Below are positions 7,281 to 14,861 of a stretch of 60,654 nt of DNA, piece by piece (position 1 is the stretch's first letter; every line of letters starts with the position of its first letter). Origin of the DNA: an uncultured Lachnospiraceae bacterium (GTDB taxonomy: Bacteria > Bacillota > Clostridia > Lachnospirales > Lachnospiraceae); NCBI GenBank assembly GCA_902793995.1, contig CADBFP010000010.1:1-60654 (forward strand), read 5' to 3'. The notes under the pieces were generated by a model. It had not been told where the DNA came from. It worked only from the letters and a program-made list of their open reading frames with translations, and did not search any database. The translations under genes and the position numbers were made by a program.

Positions 7281-7445
7281 ATGAAATTCGCCCCTTCGGG
7301 GCGAGTGAAAGGCTGCTGTGCAGCATGAAATGAGCTTTGCCCATGAAATGCTGACGCATGATGATGGGCGAATTTCATTTCACATTCGGCGCAGCCGAAT
7401 AATTCATATCGAGCGCAGCGAGATATTTCATTCTTCACTATTTGA
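7279..7445. repeat. Modular hairpin repeat (copy 2)
   Basis: This is a near-identical copy of 2105-2275 with scattered substitutions, some of them compensating within hairpins or neutral. It is non-coding. Confidence 0.65.
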
Positions 7446-7477
7446 CTGAATCTAACCCCAAAAAATACAGGAGGCGT

Positions 7478-7822
7478 ATGCTGATGAAGGAGAATAAACT
7501 TCAGGAGCTTTCCTTATCTTTTTCCGTGGAGGTCATCCGCTTGTGCGAGTCTATCAAAGGACACAGTTCTTTGGTCAATCAATTGGAGCGTTCCGCCACA
7601 TCCATTGGAGCCAATATCCATGAGGTGAACTATGCCCACAGCCGGGCGGATTTTGTTGCTAAACTACAGATTGCCCTGAAGGAGTGTTTCGAAACGGAGT
7701 ATTGGCTGAAGTTGTTTCAGAAGACGGAGATAGGGGATGCCGACAAGGAAAAGAAACTGCAAAGCATTTGCGGCAGCCTGCGCAGGATGCTGATTGCCTC
7801 TGTCAATACAGCAAAAAGATAG
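7478..7822 (+). CDS. Four-helix-bundle protein, IVP/S23 family, copy 2
   Basis: This is a paralogue of the protein at 2309-2653, with the same length and 101 of 114 residues shared by my count. ATG 7478 follows AGGAGG; the second ATG six bases on is again possible. Charge-changing substitutions cluster in the last third (GDADKEKKLQ here, GNAEIEEELQ in copy 1). Conservation of reading frame and length suggests both copies are under some selection. Fragments of its 3' end and of the following 'GGAGATCATTG' sequence recur at 12166-12366. Confidence 0.85.
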   Translation: MLMKENKLQELSLSFSVEVIRLCESIKGHSSLVNQLERSATSIGANIHEVNYAHSRADFVAKLQIALKECFETEYWLKLFQKTEIGDADKEKKLQSICGSLRRMLIASVNTAKR

Positions 7823-7993
7823 GGAAGTGAGGAGATCATTGTCTAAAAGATTTCCCCGTTGCCAAATGCTGTGTATCGGTTCCGAAAGACTTTCCACAAA
7901 CTATTGTTAGAAAAAAACTTGAGTGGTACAATAAAACGGCCGTGCTATTGATATAGGCATAGGAGCTTTTTGTTTGGGTGTGAGGGATTTGCT

Positions 7994-8881
7994 ATGATCT
8001 ATGTTGTTTTGGTCATTATAGCCTTGCTTGTTTTGCTTCCGGTCCTGCTTTCCGTGTTTTTCTTCAAACCCTTCAAGTACACCGATAGGTGGAACCGCCC
8101 GACTCATGAGGATTATGCAGACGAGAATGAAGCGACTTCCTTTATGAGTCGAAGGAGCAGGCTTGCGGCTCATATTTACGGTGCGGATAATAAAAAGGGA
8201 ACCCTGATTTTTTCCCACGGGATGGGCGTCCCCTCAGACTATTATATCCCTGAGGCCCGGTATTTTGCGAAAGCCGGATACAGATCGATCCTGTTTGATA
8301 ATACGGGATACTGGAAAAATAAGGGGATATTCCTTGGATTCCCGCGTGCCGCTAAGGATCTTGCTGCTGCCATCCGGCATTTTGACAATGGTACGCCTCT
8401 TATCCTGTTTGGGCACAGTATGGGCGCTTACGCCGTCTGCACAACGCTTCCTGAGGCAGGAGAGAATGTAAAAGCCGTTGTAGCCTATTCCGGCTTTGAC
8501 AATGAGCCTGAGATGATTAAGGAATTTACAGAAACGAATCTTAAGAAATGTAAAGGCCTTGTTGCTTTTCTGTTCAGCGCGTCCCAGTGCATCCTTTTTC
8601 CGCATAGATTTTTCCGCTCATCGTGGAAATGTTTGAAAGAGTGCGGATGCAGGGCCATGATCATACACGGCAGCGCTGATGAGGAGATAGCTATCAACGG
8701 TGCGTCTCTGTATGCCCATGCGGTTCATGAAAAACCAGACATGACCGTGACATTTTCGCCGGACAAAGAAGGCCATAATACCCATATGGGCATTGTTCGT
8801 CCCGTAGATGCGTCCGGTGAGATCAATCAAGAGGTGCTTCCGAGGGTGCTTCAATTTATAGATGAACTTGCTGACAAGTGA
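7994..8881 (+). CDS. Membrane-anchored alpha/beta hydrolase
   Basis: This 295-residue protein has an N-terminal membrane anchor (MIYVVLVIIALLVLLPVLL). An alpha/beta hydrolase fold follows with TLIFSHGMG as the oxyanion region, the nucleophile elbow GHSMG, an acidic residue in the IIHGSADEEI strand and a late histidine in KEGHNTHMG. It resembles YqkD/FrsA-like serine hydrolases, and the substrate is unknown. The start is the ATG preceded by GAGGG seven bases upstream; an in-frame ATG eight codons earlier lacks a site. It sits between four-helix copy 2 and a broken cNMP-binding gene. Confidence 0.8.
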   Translation: MIYVVLVIIALLVLLPVLLSVFFFKPFKYTDRWNRPTHEDYADENEATSFMSRRSRLAAHIYGADNKKGTLIFSHGMGVPSDYYIPEARYFAKAGYRSILFDNTGYWKNKGIFLGFPRAAKDLAAAIRHFDNGTPLILFGHSMGAYAVCTTLPEAGENVKAVVAYSGFDNEPEMIKEFTETNLKKCKGLVAFLFSASQCILFPHRFFRSSWKCLKECGCRAMIIHGSADEEIAINGASLYAHAVHEKPDMTVTFSPDKEGHNTHMGIVRPVDASGEINQEVLPRVLQFIDELADK

Positions 8882-8942
8882 TAAAAGGATATCCATAACG
8901 AAGAAATATTGATATAGCCTGTAAGAAGATAGGGGAGTGTTT

Positions 8943-9213
8943 TGATCTACCATGATTATGGAACTGAAAACGAGTACCTCATAGGAATCAGCATGCAGGA
9001 CAAATGCTTTGGAGAGTATGGCTGCTTTCCGGCAATCTGAGCACCTATACCGCCCTGGCCAATGAGGACACGATTGTAATGGAGATACCAAAGAGCGATC
9101 TCCATCATTTCATCTCCCTCAATCCCAGAAATGCCGAAGAAATATTCGGCTCCATGGCAAAACAGATTGCCATGCTTTCAAAGAATATTGAGATGCTGAG
9201 AAATGAGGGTTGA
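8943..9213 (+). pseudogene. Crp/Fnr-type regulator remnant, frameshifted
   Basis: Reading from 8943 gives LIYHDYGTENEYLIGI followed by CFGEYGCF, the conserved core of a cyclic-nucleotide-binding domain. The frame then breaks near 9025 and continues in another frame as SGNLSTYTALANEDTIVMEI and EEIFGSMAKQIAMLSKNIEMLRNEG. Both the N-terminus and the helix-turn-helix C-terminus are missing. The last 74 bases are repeated at 12380-12453. An upstream start cannot be identified. Confidence 0.65.
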
Positions 9214-9270
9214 AGGGGCGGATAAGTTTCCGATGACAGGGAAACTACACATCCCCCAAATCCCCATCCC

Positions 9271-9975
9271 CTACCTTTTCAAACGTTTATCCGCCCGGGC
9301 GGCCAGGCGCGTGCCCAGAGACTGAAATAGCTGCACCAGCAGAATCAGCAGGAGAACGGCGCAAAGCATCACCAGGTAGCGGTAGCGGTAATACCCGTAA
9401 TTGATGGCGATTTTGCCCAGGCCGCCGCCCCCTATGATCCCGCTCATGGCAGAGTATCCCAAAATGGTGGTAACAGCGATAGTGCCGTTGGAGATGAGAG
9501 AAGGAATGCTCTCCGGAATCAGCACCTTTGCAATGATCTGCATGGGGGAAGCCCCCATAGACTGGGCCATCTCGAGGGTGTTGGGATCCACCTCCCGGAA
9601 ACTGCTCTCCGCCAGCCGCGCAACAAAGGGGAAGGCCGCTATGACCAGGGGAACGATGGAAGCGAAGGTTCCGACGGAAGTGCCGATTAAAAGCCTGGTA
9701 AGGGGGATGACCATAATCATCAAAATCAGGAAGGGCACGCTGCGGAGCAGATTGACGACTCCGTTTAGGAGCTTCATCAGCCAGGCAGGAAGAGGCAGGA
9801 TGCCTTTCTTTCCGCCTACGGCCAGCAGCACCCCCAGGGGCAGTCCCAGAAGGAAGGCAAACAAACTGGCCAGAAGCGTCACATAAAGGGTTTCCCAAAA
9901 GGCCAAAGGGAACTGGCTGATGATCACATCCCAGGCCTCGGCGGCCATTTCGGCATTGAAAATGTTCTTAAACAT
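9271..9975 (-). CDS. metI: Methionine ABC transporter permease
   Basis: This 234-residue inner-membrane permease has about five transmembrane helices and the cytoplasmic coupling loop EMAQSMGASPMQIIAKVLIPESIPS, typical of MetI (D-/L-methionine import, MetNIQ). It overlaps the 3' end of metN by eight bases and has its own GGAGG site there. It is the last gene of the leader-metQ-metN-metI operon. A Crp-type pseudogene lies downstream on the other strand. Confidence 0.92.
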   Translation of the reverse strand: MFKNIFNAEMAAEAWDVIISQFPLAFWETLYVTLLASLFAFLLGLPLGVLLAVGGKKGILPLPAWLMKLLNGVVNLLRSVPFLILMIMVIPLTRLLIGTSVGTFASIVPLVIAAFPFVARLAESSFREVDPNTLEMAQSMGASPMQIIAKVLIPESIPSLISNGTIAVTTILGYSAMSGIIGGGGLGKIAINYGYYRYRYLVMLCAVLLLILLVQLFQSLGTRLAARADKRLKR

Positions 9976-10978
9976 GGCGATTCACCTCCTCGGCAATTAC
10001 ATCCGGTATTTGTGTCATATAAGCCATTGCCCTCCGGGCCTGATCCTGTTCCGGAAAGGAAAGCAGCATGGAACCGAACATTTTGTCCGCCAGGCTCCGG
10101 GTGGAAGCGTAAGCAATATTGGCCATTATGCCCTTTTCCAGGGCCATTTGAGCAATGAGAGGCGTGGCGGTGGCTTTGGCTCCGTGGAAAACCACCCGGA
10201 TGAAATGCCGGTCGTCCGTGGCAATGACGGAGGATTCCGCCTCGCCCTCCGGAAAGACAAGCCGGCGGGCGGCAGCGGAGGCAGGTCGGGCAAAGATTTC
10301 GCTGACATCGCCCTGCTCGGCTACTCTGCCCTGATCCAGAATCGCCACATGGCGGCAAATGCTTTCCACCACGCTCATCTGATGGGTGATGATAATCACG
10401 GTGATCCCCAGCTTTTCATTGATATCCCGGATCAGGGACAAAATGGAATGAGTGGTCAGCGGATCCAGGGCGCTGGTGGCTTCATCGCAGAGGAGAACCT
10501 TCGGCTCTGTGGCCAGGGCCCGGGCAATGGCCACCCGCTGCTGCTGGCCGCCGGAGAGCTGGGCGGGAAAGCTCTGGGCCTTATCCGCAAGGCCCACTAA
10601 ATCCAAAAGCTCCAGGCTGCGCTGCCGGGCGGCGGCGCTGCTTTCCCCCGTAAGCTCCAGAGGAAAGCAGACATTTTTCAGACAGCTCCGCTGCATCAGC
10701 AGATTGAAGCCTTGGAAAATCATGGTGATTTCCCGGCGTTTTTTCCGCAGTTCCTCCTGGCTCAGGCGGGCAAGGTCCACCCCGTCCATCAGAACCTGGC
10801 CTTCGCTGGGCTTTTCCAGCCTATTGATGCAGCGGACCAGGGTGCTCTTGCCGGCCCCGCTCATGCCGATTATTCCGAAAATATCCCCGGTCTGAATGCT
10901 GAGGGAAACATCTCTCAGGGCCTTGGTTTCGCCCTCCGGCGAAAGGAAGGTTTTGGATAAATGCCGTATCTCAATCAT
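9968..10978 (-). CDS. metN: Methionine ABC transporter ATPase
   Basis: This 336-residue ATPase has Walker [10 protein letters not shown], the signature [15 protein letters not shown], Walker [13 protein letters not shown] and the H-loop in IIITHQM. The C-terminal ~95 residues form the ACT-like NIL regulatory domain, which in characterised MetN binds methionine and shuts the transporter. The start chosen is the MIEIRH methionine just after metQ; the longer frame would run back into metQ. Confidence 0.93.
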   Translation of the reverse strand: MIEIRHLSKTFLSPEGETKALRDVSLSIQTGDIFGIIGMSGAGKSTLVRCINRLEKPSEGQVLMDGVDLARLSQEELRKKRREITMIFQGFNLLMQRSCLKNVCFPLELTGESSAAARQRSLELLDLVGLADKAQSFPAQLSGGQQQRVAIARALATEPKVLLCDEATSALDPLTTHSILSLIRDINEKLGITVIIITHQMSVVESICRHVAILDQGRVAEQGDVSEIFARPASAAARRLVFPEGEAESSVIATDDRHFIRVVFHGAKATATPLIAQMALEKGIMANIAYASTRSLADKMFGSMLLSFPEQDQARRAMAYMTQIPDVIAEEVNRHV

Positions 10979-10997
10979 AATCCTTCTTTTCCCTTTC

Positions 10998-11834
10998 TTA
11001 CTTAAACACATCCAGACTGGACTGTTTGCCCCCGTAAAGGCTCATGGGTTCGATATGGATGCCGGCCACGCTGACAAGATGGGTGCCCCGGGATTCATTG
11101 AATTCATTCAGATAAGGGAGGTGCTGGAAGTAGTTGGCATCGATTTCTCCGTCCTCCACCACGGTGTTGGGCAGCACATAATCTTCAAAACTCTTGATTT
11201 CCAGGCTGATATTTTTCTCCGCCAGAATGGCCTTGGCCACTTCCAGAATGTCCACATGGGGGCTGGGAGACGCTGCCACGCTGATGCTTTTCCCCGCCAA
11301 AGCGCCGTAGTCCAGAGAGGGATCGAAGCCGTTGCTTTCCTTTTCCACCGCTGCCACGATTTGCCCGTCATATTTCTCCCGGATATGCTCCACCACCTGA
11401 TGGCTGGTCAGGGCGGCGGCCAAAGCCTTCACCAGGGGATCATTTTGCCGGCCCTCCTTCACGCAAAGGATATTCACATAAGGGGAGACGGCGCCTTCCA
11501 TATACAGGGCGTCCCGGCCGGGATTCAGGCCCGCAGCCAGGGCGTAATTGGTATTGATAACGGCAAAATCCACGTCCTTCAAAAGGTTGGGGAGCTGAGC
11601 CGCTTCGGCTTCTTTGAAGCTGATATGGTACGGGTTTTCCAGGATGTCCTGAAGCGTAGCGGTAAGGCCGGCGGTTTCTTTCAGCTTAATCAGCCCCTTC
11701 GCCTCCAAAAGCAGGAGGGCGCGGCCTTCATTGGTAGGGTCATTGGGCAGAGCAATGGTGAGTCCCTTTTGCCCGCAGGCAGAAAGAGAAATAAGGGCGG
11801 CCAGTGCAAGCAGAAGAGCAATGAGTTTTTTCAT
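10998..11834 (-). CDS. metQ: Methionine-binding lipoprotein
   Basis: This 278-residue NLPA-type binding protein has the signal peptide MKKLIALLLALAALISLSAC with a lipobox ending at the cysteine. It captures methionine outside the membrane for MetNI. Conserved NLPA stretches include LPNDPTNEGRALLLLE and FAVINTNYALAAGLNP. AAGGATG precedes the start by eight bases. A terminator sits about 40 bases upstream of the start and a Met-rich leader peptide precedes that, so expression is probably attenuated. Confidence 0.93.
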   Translation of the reverse strand: MKKLIALLLALAALISLSACGQKGLTIALPNDPTNEGRALLLLEAKGLIKLKETAGLTATLQDILENPYHISFKEAEAAQLPNLLKDVDFAVINTNYALAAGLNPGRDALYMEGAVSPYVNILCVKEGRQNDPLVKALAAALTSHQVVEHIREKYDGQIVAAVEKESNGFDPSLDYGALAGKSISVAASPSPHVDILEVAKAILAEKNISLEIKSFEDYVLPNTVVEDGEIDANYFQHLPYLNEFNESRGTHLVSVAGIHIEPMSLYGGKQSSLDVFK

Positions 11835-11872
11835 GGTAATCATCCTTTCGTTTTTTGTTTTCCCGTCAGACA

Positions 11873-11910
11873 AATAAAAAAGGGGAGGCCTCCGATGAAG
11901 CCTCCCCTTT
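11873..11910 (-). terminator. Attenuator terminator upstream of metQ
   Basis: Read on the minus strand, 11910-11900 (AAAGGGGAGGC) pairs perfectly over 11 bases with 11889-11879 around a ten-base loop. TTTTATTT-like sequence follows. It lies between the leader peptide and metQ in the same transcript, which is the position of an attenuator and not of a gene-end terminator. Confidence 0.8.
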
Positions 11911-11928
11911 CAGGCTGCAGGCAGCCCC

Positions 11929-12036
11929 TTATGATTTACAGGAAGAGGGATCGGAAGAAAAAGCACAGCAGGAAACGCACATACCCATAGGCATGTGCAT
12001 AAGCATCTCCATCATCATGGTTCGAGCTGTCTTCAC
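11929..12036 (-). CDS. Met-rich leader peptide of the metQNI operon
   Basis: This 35-residue ORF starts at GTG 12036, with GAGGAG seven bases upstream. After MKTART it reads MMMEMLMHMPMGMCVSCC, so eight methionine codons fall within thirteen codons, followed by a Cys-rich end and a stop at 11931. An ATG start at 12018 is also possible. A consensus promoter lies 42 bases upstream of the GTG, and the attenuator terminator 19 bases downstream of the stop. Within the ORF, 11950-11957 can pair with 11889-11896 in the terminator, a candidate antiterminator. The layout fits ribosome-mediated attenuation by methionine (or Met-tRNA) supply. I found no S-box or T-box consensus. The peptide itself may have no function. 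Confidence 0.7.
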   Translation of the reverse strand: MKTARTMMMEMLMHMPMGMCVSCCAFSSDPSSCKS

Positions 12037-12077
12037 CGAATCTCTCCTCGTTTGTTTATTTGTTGCGGGTTGCGGCA

Positions 12078-12106
12078 ATAGTAGCACAGAGGCGGCAGGG
12101 TGTCAA
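12078..12106 (-). promoter_or_regulatory. metQNI operon promoter
   Basis: On the minus strand TTGACA, 17 bases, TACTAT. Transcription would start near 12071 and run through the leader peptide and attenuator into metQ. Confidence 0.75.
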
Positions 12107-12165
12107 GAACTTCTTTCCTTGAGTATATTCCAGACGGATTTTTGTCAGACGCTAATAAAAAAAAA

Positions 12166-12231
12166 GTGCAAAGTATTTGCGGAGGTCTGCGCAGGATGCT
12201 GATTGCCTCTGTCAATACAGCAAAAAGATAG
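12166..12231 (+). pseudogene. Fragment of a third four-helix (IVP) gene copy
   Basis: Only the last ~20 codons remain, reading QSICGGLRRMLIASVNTAKR and a stop, nearly the same as the ends of 2309-2653 and 7478-7822. The upstream boundary is a run of A. It marks a rearrangement junction. Confidence 0.75.
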
Positions 12232-12745
12232 GGGCATTGCCAAAAGAGCGCAGGCTTTTGATCTCGACTCCTGCCAGCGGCAAATGACTTTTTCTGCGCT
12301 TTATCAAAACGCTTATCGGAAGAAAAGATTGGGTATGATTGCTCTTTTAATAGGAGATCATTGACTATTATTATGTTATCCATGCTTTCAAAGAATATCG
12401 AGATACTGAGAAATGAGGGTTGAAGGGGCGGATAAGTTTCCGATGACAGGGAAGGTGTTTTGATCCCGACTTAGAGGAACATCAGAAGAGCAGAACGGGC
12501 TGAAAAATGGAGCAGCGCACCCCAGGAGACCCGTCTCAATGTCATTTAGTTAAGAAAAATAGTGTCATCCTGAGCACAGACTCTCCCCTGCAGGGGAGAG
12601 ATGGCCCGAAGGGCCAGAGAGGGGAACACGAAGGATCCCATCCCTCCGATCCTGTCCTAAAATTATGGGATCCTTCGGCTTTAAGGTCTCAGGATGACAG
12701 GCTTAACCTAATGACAGTGGACCCATCTCCCTGGTGCACTGTTTG
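12232..12745. other. Intergenic mosaic of duplicated fragments and a long palindrome
   Basis: There is no gene here. It holds a TAGGAGATCATTG match to 7829-7844 (12351-12366), a 74-base duplicate of the cNMP-gene 3' end (12380-12453) and a long palindromic element (12563-12699). Confidence 0.6.
12563..12699. repeat. Nested palindromic repeat, TGTCATCCTGAG type
   Basis: The ends TGTCATCCTGAG and CTCAGGATGACA are inverted. Inside, CGAAGGATCCCAT (12629-12641) pairs with ATGGGATCCTTCG (12665-12677), and CTCTCCCCTGCAGGGGAGAG and GGCCCGAAGGGCC are further hairpins. It is non-coding. Confidence 0.75.
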
Positions 12746-13447
12746 TTACGGCAATAACTGGTTGGAGATGAAGCGCCAGCCATCCGCGTTCCTCTCCATG
12801 ACGGCGGTTCCGTGCCAGCCTCGTATCGTATCCTCCCAATCTATTTGGGCCAGATGCTCTTTCTCCAGCCAGTGGGCTTTGATCACCTGCGGCAACATGG
12901 GTTCGCTGTCTCCGTAAAAGCTGTAGTAGGCGTCATATTCTTCCAAATAAATGCCGGCAGGCGGACTGTTTTCAATCAGTGTCAAAATGGCTTCCTCCGA
13001 CAAGGCGGTATATTTCTTTAAAATAGAGATTACCTTAGCCCGGGGACGCTTCTGAGGCTTCAGGCCAAGATTGTCAAATCCCAGGGCCTGTACGGCGGCA
13101 GCAAGTTCTTCGGCATCCACCGTTTCGTTTAGATCGGCTATGCCGGAGGAGCTGGTTCCGTTAAAAAATACCATACTCAGATCCAGATCCTCGGCCTTTT
13201 CATAGGAGCAGATCAGGAACATGCCGGGAATGCGGTCCCGTTTGCGGCTCAGGAAAAAGTCCAATTCCTTTACTTCTTCCTGGGTAAAATCCCGGGATTG
13301 CTTCGGAGAGCTTACGGAAGCGCTTTCCTTCGTCTCCTGGGACAAAATAGTGCTGCCTTCGGCTTTTTTGCTGCAGGCGCTTAGAAGCAAAAGACCGGCA
13401 ATCAGTACGATGAGCAGGGATGCGGGGGAACAGATTTGTTTTTTCAT
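12746..13447 (-). CDS. Hypothetical lipoprotein of the sigma-factor operon
   Basis: The 233 residues start with a signal peptide and the lipobox LLLLSAC, so the protein is probably anchored on the outer face of the membrane. The rest (DLDLSMVFFNGTSSSGIADLNETVD, AGIYLEEYDAYYSFYGDSEP) matches no family I can name. It overlaps the upstream anti-sigma-like gene by four bases and is the last gene of a three-gene operon. It may monitor envelope state for the sigma system; this is inference from position only. Confidence 0.75.
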   Translation of the reverse strand: MKKQICSPASLLIVLIAGLLLLSACSKKAEGSTILSQETKESASVSSPKQSRDFTQEEVKELDFFLSRKRDRIPGMFLICSYEKAEDLDLSMVFFNGTSSSGIADLNETVDAEELAAAVQALGFDNLGLKPQKRPRAKVISILKKYTALSEEAILTLIENSPPAGIYLEEYDAYYSFYGDSEPMLPQVIKAHWLEKEHLAQIDWEDTIRGWHGTAVMERNADGWRFISNQLLP

Positions 13448-14151
13448 GGGGATATCCTCCTTTTTGTCTTTTCACTTACTAAACGAATGAGGGTCGCGGA
13501 ATCAGACACACTTTTTCCCGAATTTTCCATAATTTCTGCAGAAAGCTGATGAATGATTTTTTGGTTGGTCTCTGCATCAAAGGTGCTCCAAATTAGAAAA
13601 TAAAGCTTTTCCTCCTCATCCATCCAGACATACTGGTAGTCGTCTTGACTGCCCCGGCGATAGACATCCACGGTTTTCCCACCCTCCTCCATCTGCTCCA
13701 GGTTTAAGCTGGAGCCCAGGGATTCCGGCTTGTAGCTGACGGGAGCCTTATATTTCCCGCAGCGGATATTGAGTTTATGATCATCCTGAAAGAGGATGGA
13801 CAAACTATACCAGCCCTCCCGGCTGCCCCCCTCTTCCCAGCGGACCAGTTCTTCCCCTTCCGGCAGCCAAAGGGTTTGGCGGATGGGGGCGGCCGGCCTT
13901 AACGCAAACCAGGTGAGAAGCGCCACCAGAATCATGGCGATGGCTGCCAGAGCCGGTTTGAAGGACAGGATTCGATGCTTCTTCGCAGCCGTCTCTCCCC
14001 GCAGGAGGGCCTCCATCTTTTTCTGAAAGGCGGAAGACGGGGTGGGAGTGCCCTCTGTTTCCAGGGCCTTTTCCGCCTCCGCCACCCATTGTCTGGCCAA
14101 CAGGGCGCTTGCCTTTCGAAGACTGTTCTCATCAACTGGATTCTTCCTCAT
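13444..14151 (-). CDS. Anti-sigma-factor-like membrane protein
   Basis: The 235 residues comprise a cytoplasmic N-terminal ~60, one transmembrane helix around 67-85 (LAAIAMILVALLTWFAL) and an extracellular domain reminiscent of DUF4367 (VDVYRRGSQDDYQYVWMDEEEKLYFLIWST). It overlaps the sigma gene by four bases and is translationally coupled to it. That arrangement is standard for an ECF sigma factor and its membrane anti-sigma factor. No classical zinc-binding HxxxCxxC is seen, so the sigma-binding surface is not identified. Confidence 0.7.
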   Translation of the reverse strand: MRKNPVDENSLRKASALLARQWVAEAEKALETEGTPTPSSAFQKKMEALLRGETAAKKHRILSFKPALAAIAMILVALLTWFALRPAAPIRQTLWLPEGEELVRWEEGGSREGWYSLSILFQDDHKLNIRCGKYKAPVSYKPESLGSSLNLEQMEEGGKTVDVYRRGSQDDYQYVWMDEEEKLYFLIWSTFDAETNQKIIHQLSAEIMENSGKSVSDSATLIRLVSEKTKRRISP

Positions 14152-14675
14152 AGAGCCTCTCCTTTCATAGTTTCCCCGATGTTTTGCCTAAGGCGGGACA
14201 CGGTTCGCTGAACAGCACCGGCTTTTTTTCCGATCAGCTTTCCGATTTCCGCATATTTCAGTCCCAAATGGTAATGCAGAACCAGGATTTCCTGTTGTTG
14301 CAAGGGAAGCCGGGCAATGGCTTCCGTCAGGCGGAGGATGTCATCAGGCTCATCCGGCGCTTCGTAAACCTGTCCCGCCAAAGCCTCCTCATAAGAAAAG
14401 TCGGCCATATGCTTCCGCTTTTTCAGCATATCCAGAGCCTGATTTTGCACACAGACCAGCAGAAACGCTTTTTGTTCGTTGTCCGGCAGATGACGCAGGC
14501 GCTCGGGGCTGTCCATCAGACGGAGAAATACATCGTGCACGGCATCCTCCGCATCGGCCTGATTCCCCAACAGCTTTTGCCCGCGGCTTAAGAGCAGCGG
14601 CAAATGCTCCTGGTAGAGCCGGCTGAATAGCTCACGGTCTTCCGGGTTTGCAAGAGTCATGAAGCAAAGTAGCAT
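14148..14675 (-). CDS. ECF-type RNA polymerase sigma factor
   Basis: The 175 residues contain sigma-70 region 2 (LLGNQADAEDAVHDVFLRLM) and region 4 (LPLQQQEILVLHYHLGLKYAEIG, ending in SRLRQ), with no regions 1 or 3, as in group IV factors. The first ATG has GGAG nine bases upstream. It heads an operon with a membrane anti-sigma candidate and a lipoprotein, so it probably answers an envelope signal and may autoregulate. Confidence 0.88.
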   Translation of the reverse strand: MLLCFMTLANPEDRELFSRLYQEHLPLLLSRGQKLLGNQADAEDAVHDVFLRLMDSPERLRHLPDNEQKAFLLVCVQNQALDMLKKRKHMADFSYEEALAGQVYEAPDEPDDILRLTEAIARLPLQQQEILVLHYHLGLKYAEIGKLIGKKAGAVQRTVSRLRQNIGETMKGEAL

Positions 14676-14756
14676 AAGCGAAATCTCCTTTTTTCACTTC
14701 CTATACTATAAACGATTGGGCAGGTAAAAAACAGACAGGAGAAATGAAAAAAAGTT

Positions 14757-14789
14757 GTAAAAAGCGATCCTTGAATCATCAGGGATCGC
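14757..14789 (-). terminator. Terminator after the MATE gene
   Basis: On the minus strand GCGATCCCT and AGGATCGC form a stem around nine bases, followed by TTTTT. It ends the transcript of the gene at 14862-16232. Confidence 0.75.
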
Positions 14790-14861
14790 AGAGAGGATTT
14801 CCAGAACAAAGGGAAAGCAGTTTTCGGAGGGTGTTAAGGTCTTTTCCCTCCCGTCCCGCTT

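Noticed and set aside
11834-12071. SAM (S-box) riboswitch or T-box in the metQ leader
   Set aside because: Neither the S-box core nor a T-box bulge sequence could be found in the leader; the leader instead carries the Met-rich ORF.
12507-12917. Plus-strand ORF over the nested palindrome
   Set aside because: It is built from the repeat and the antisense of the lipoprotein gene, with no family similarity and no ribosome binding site.
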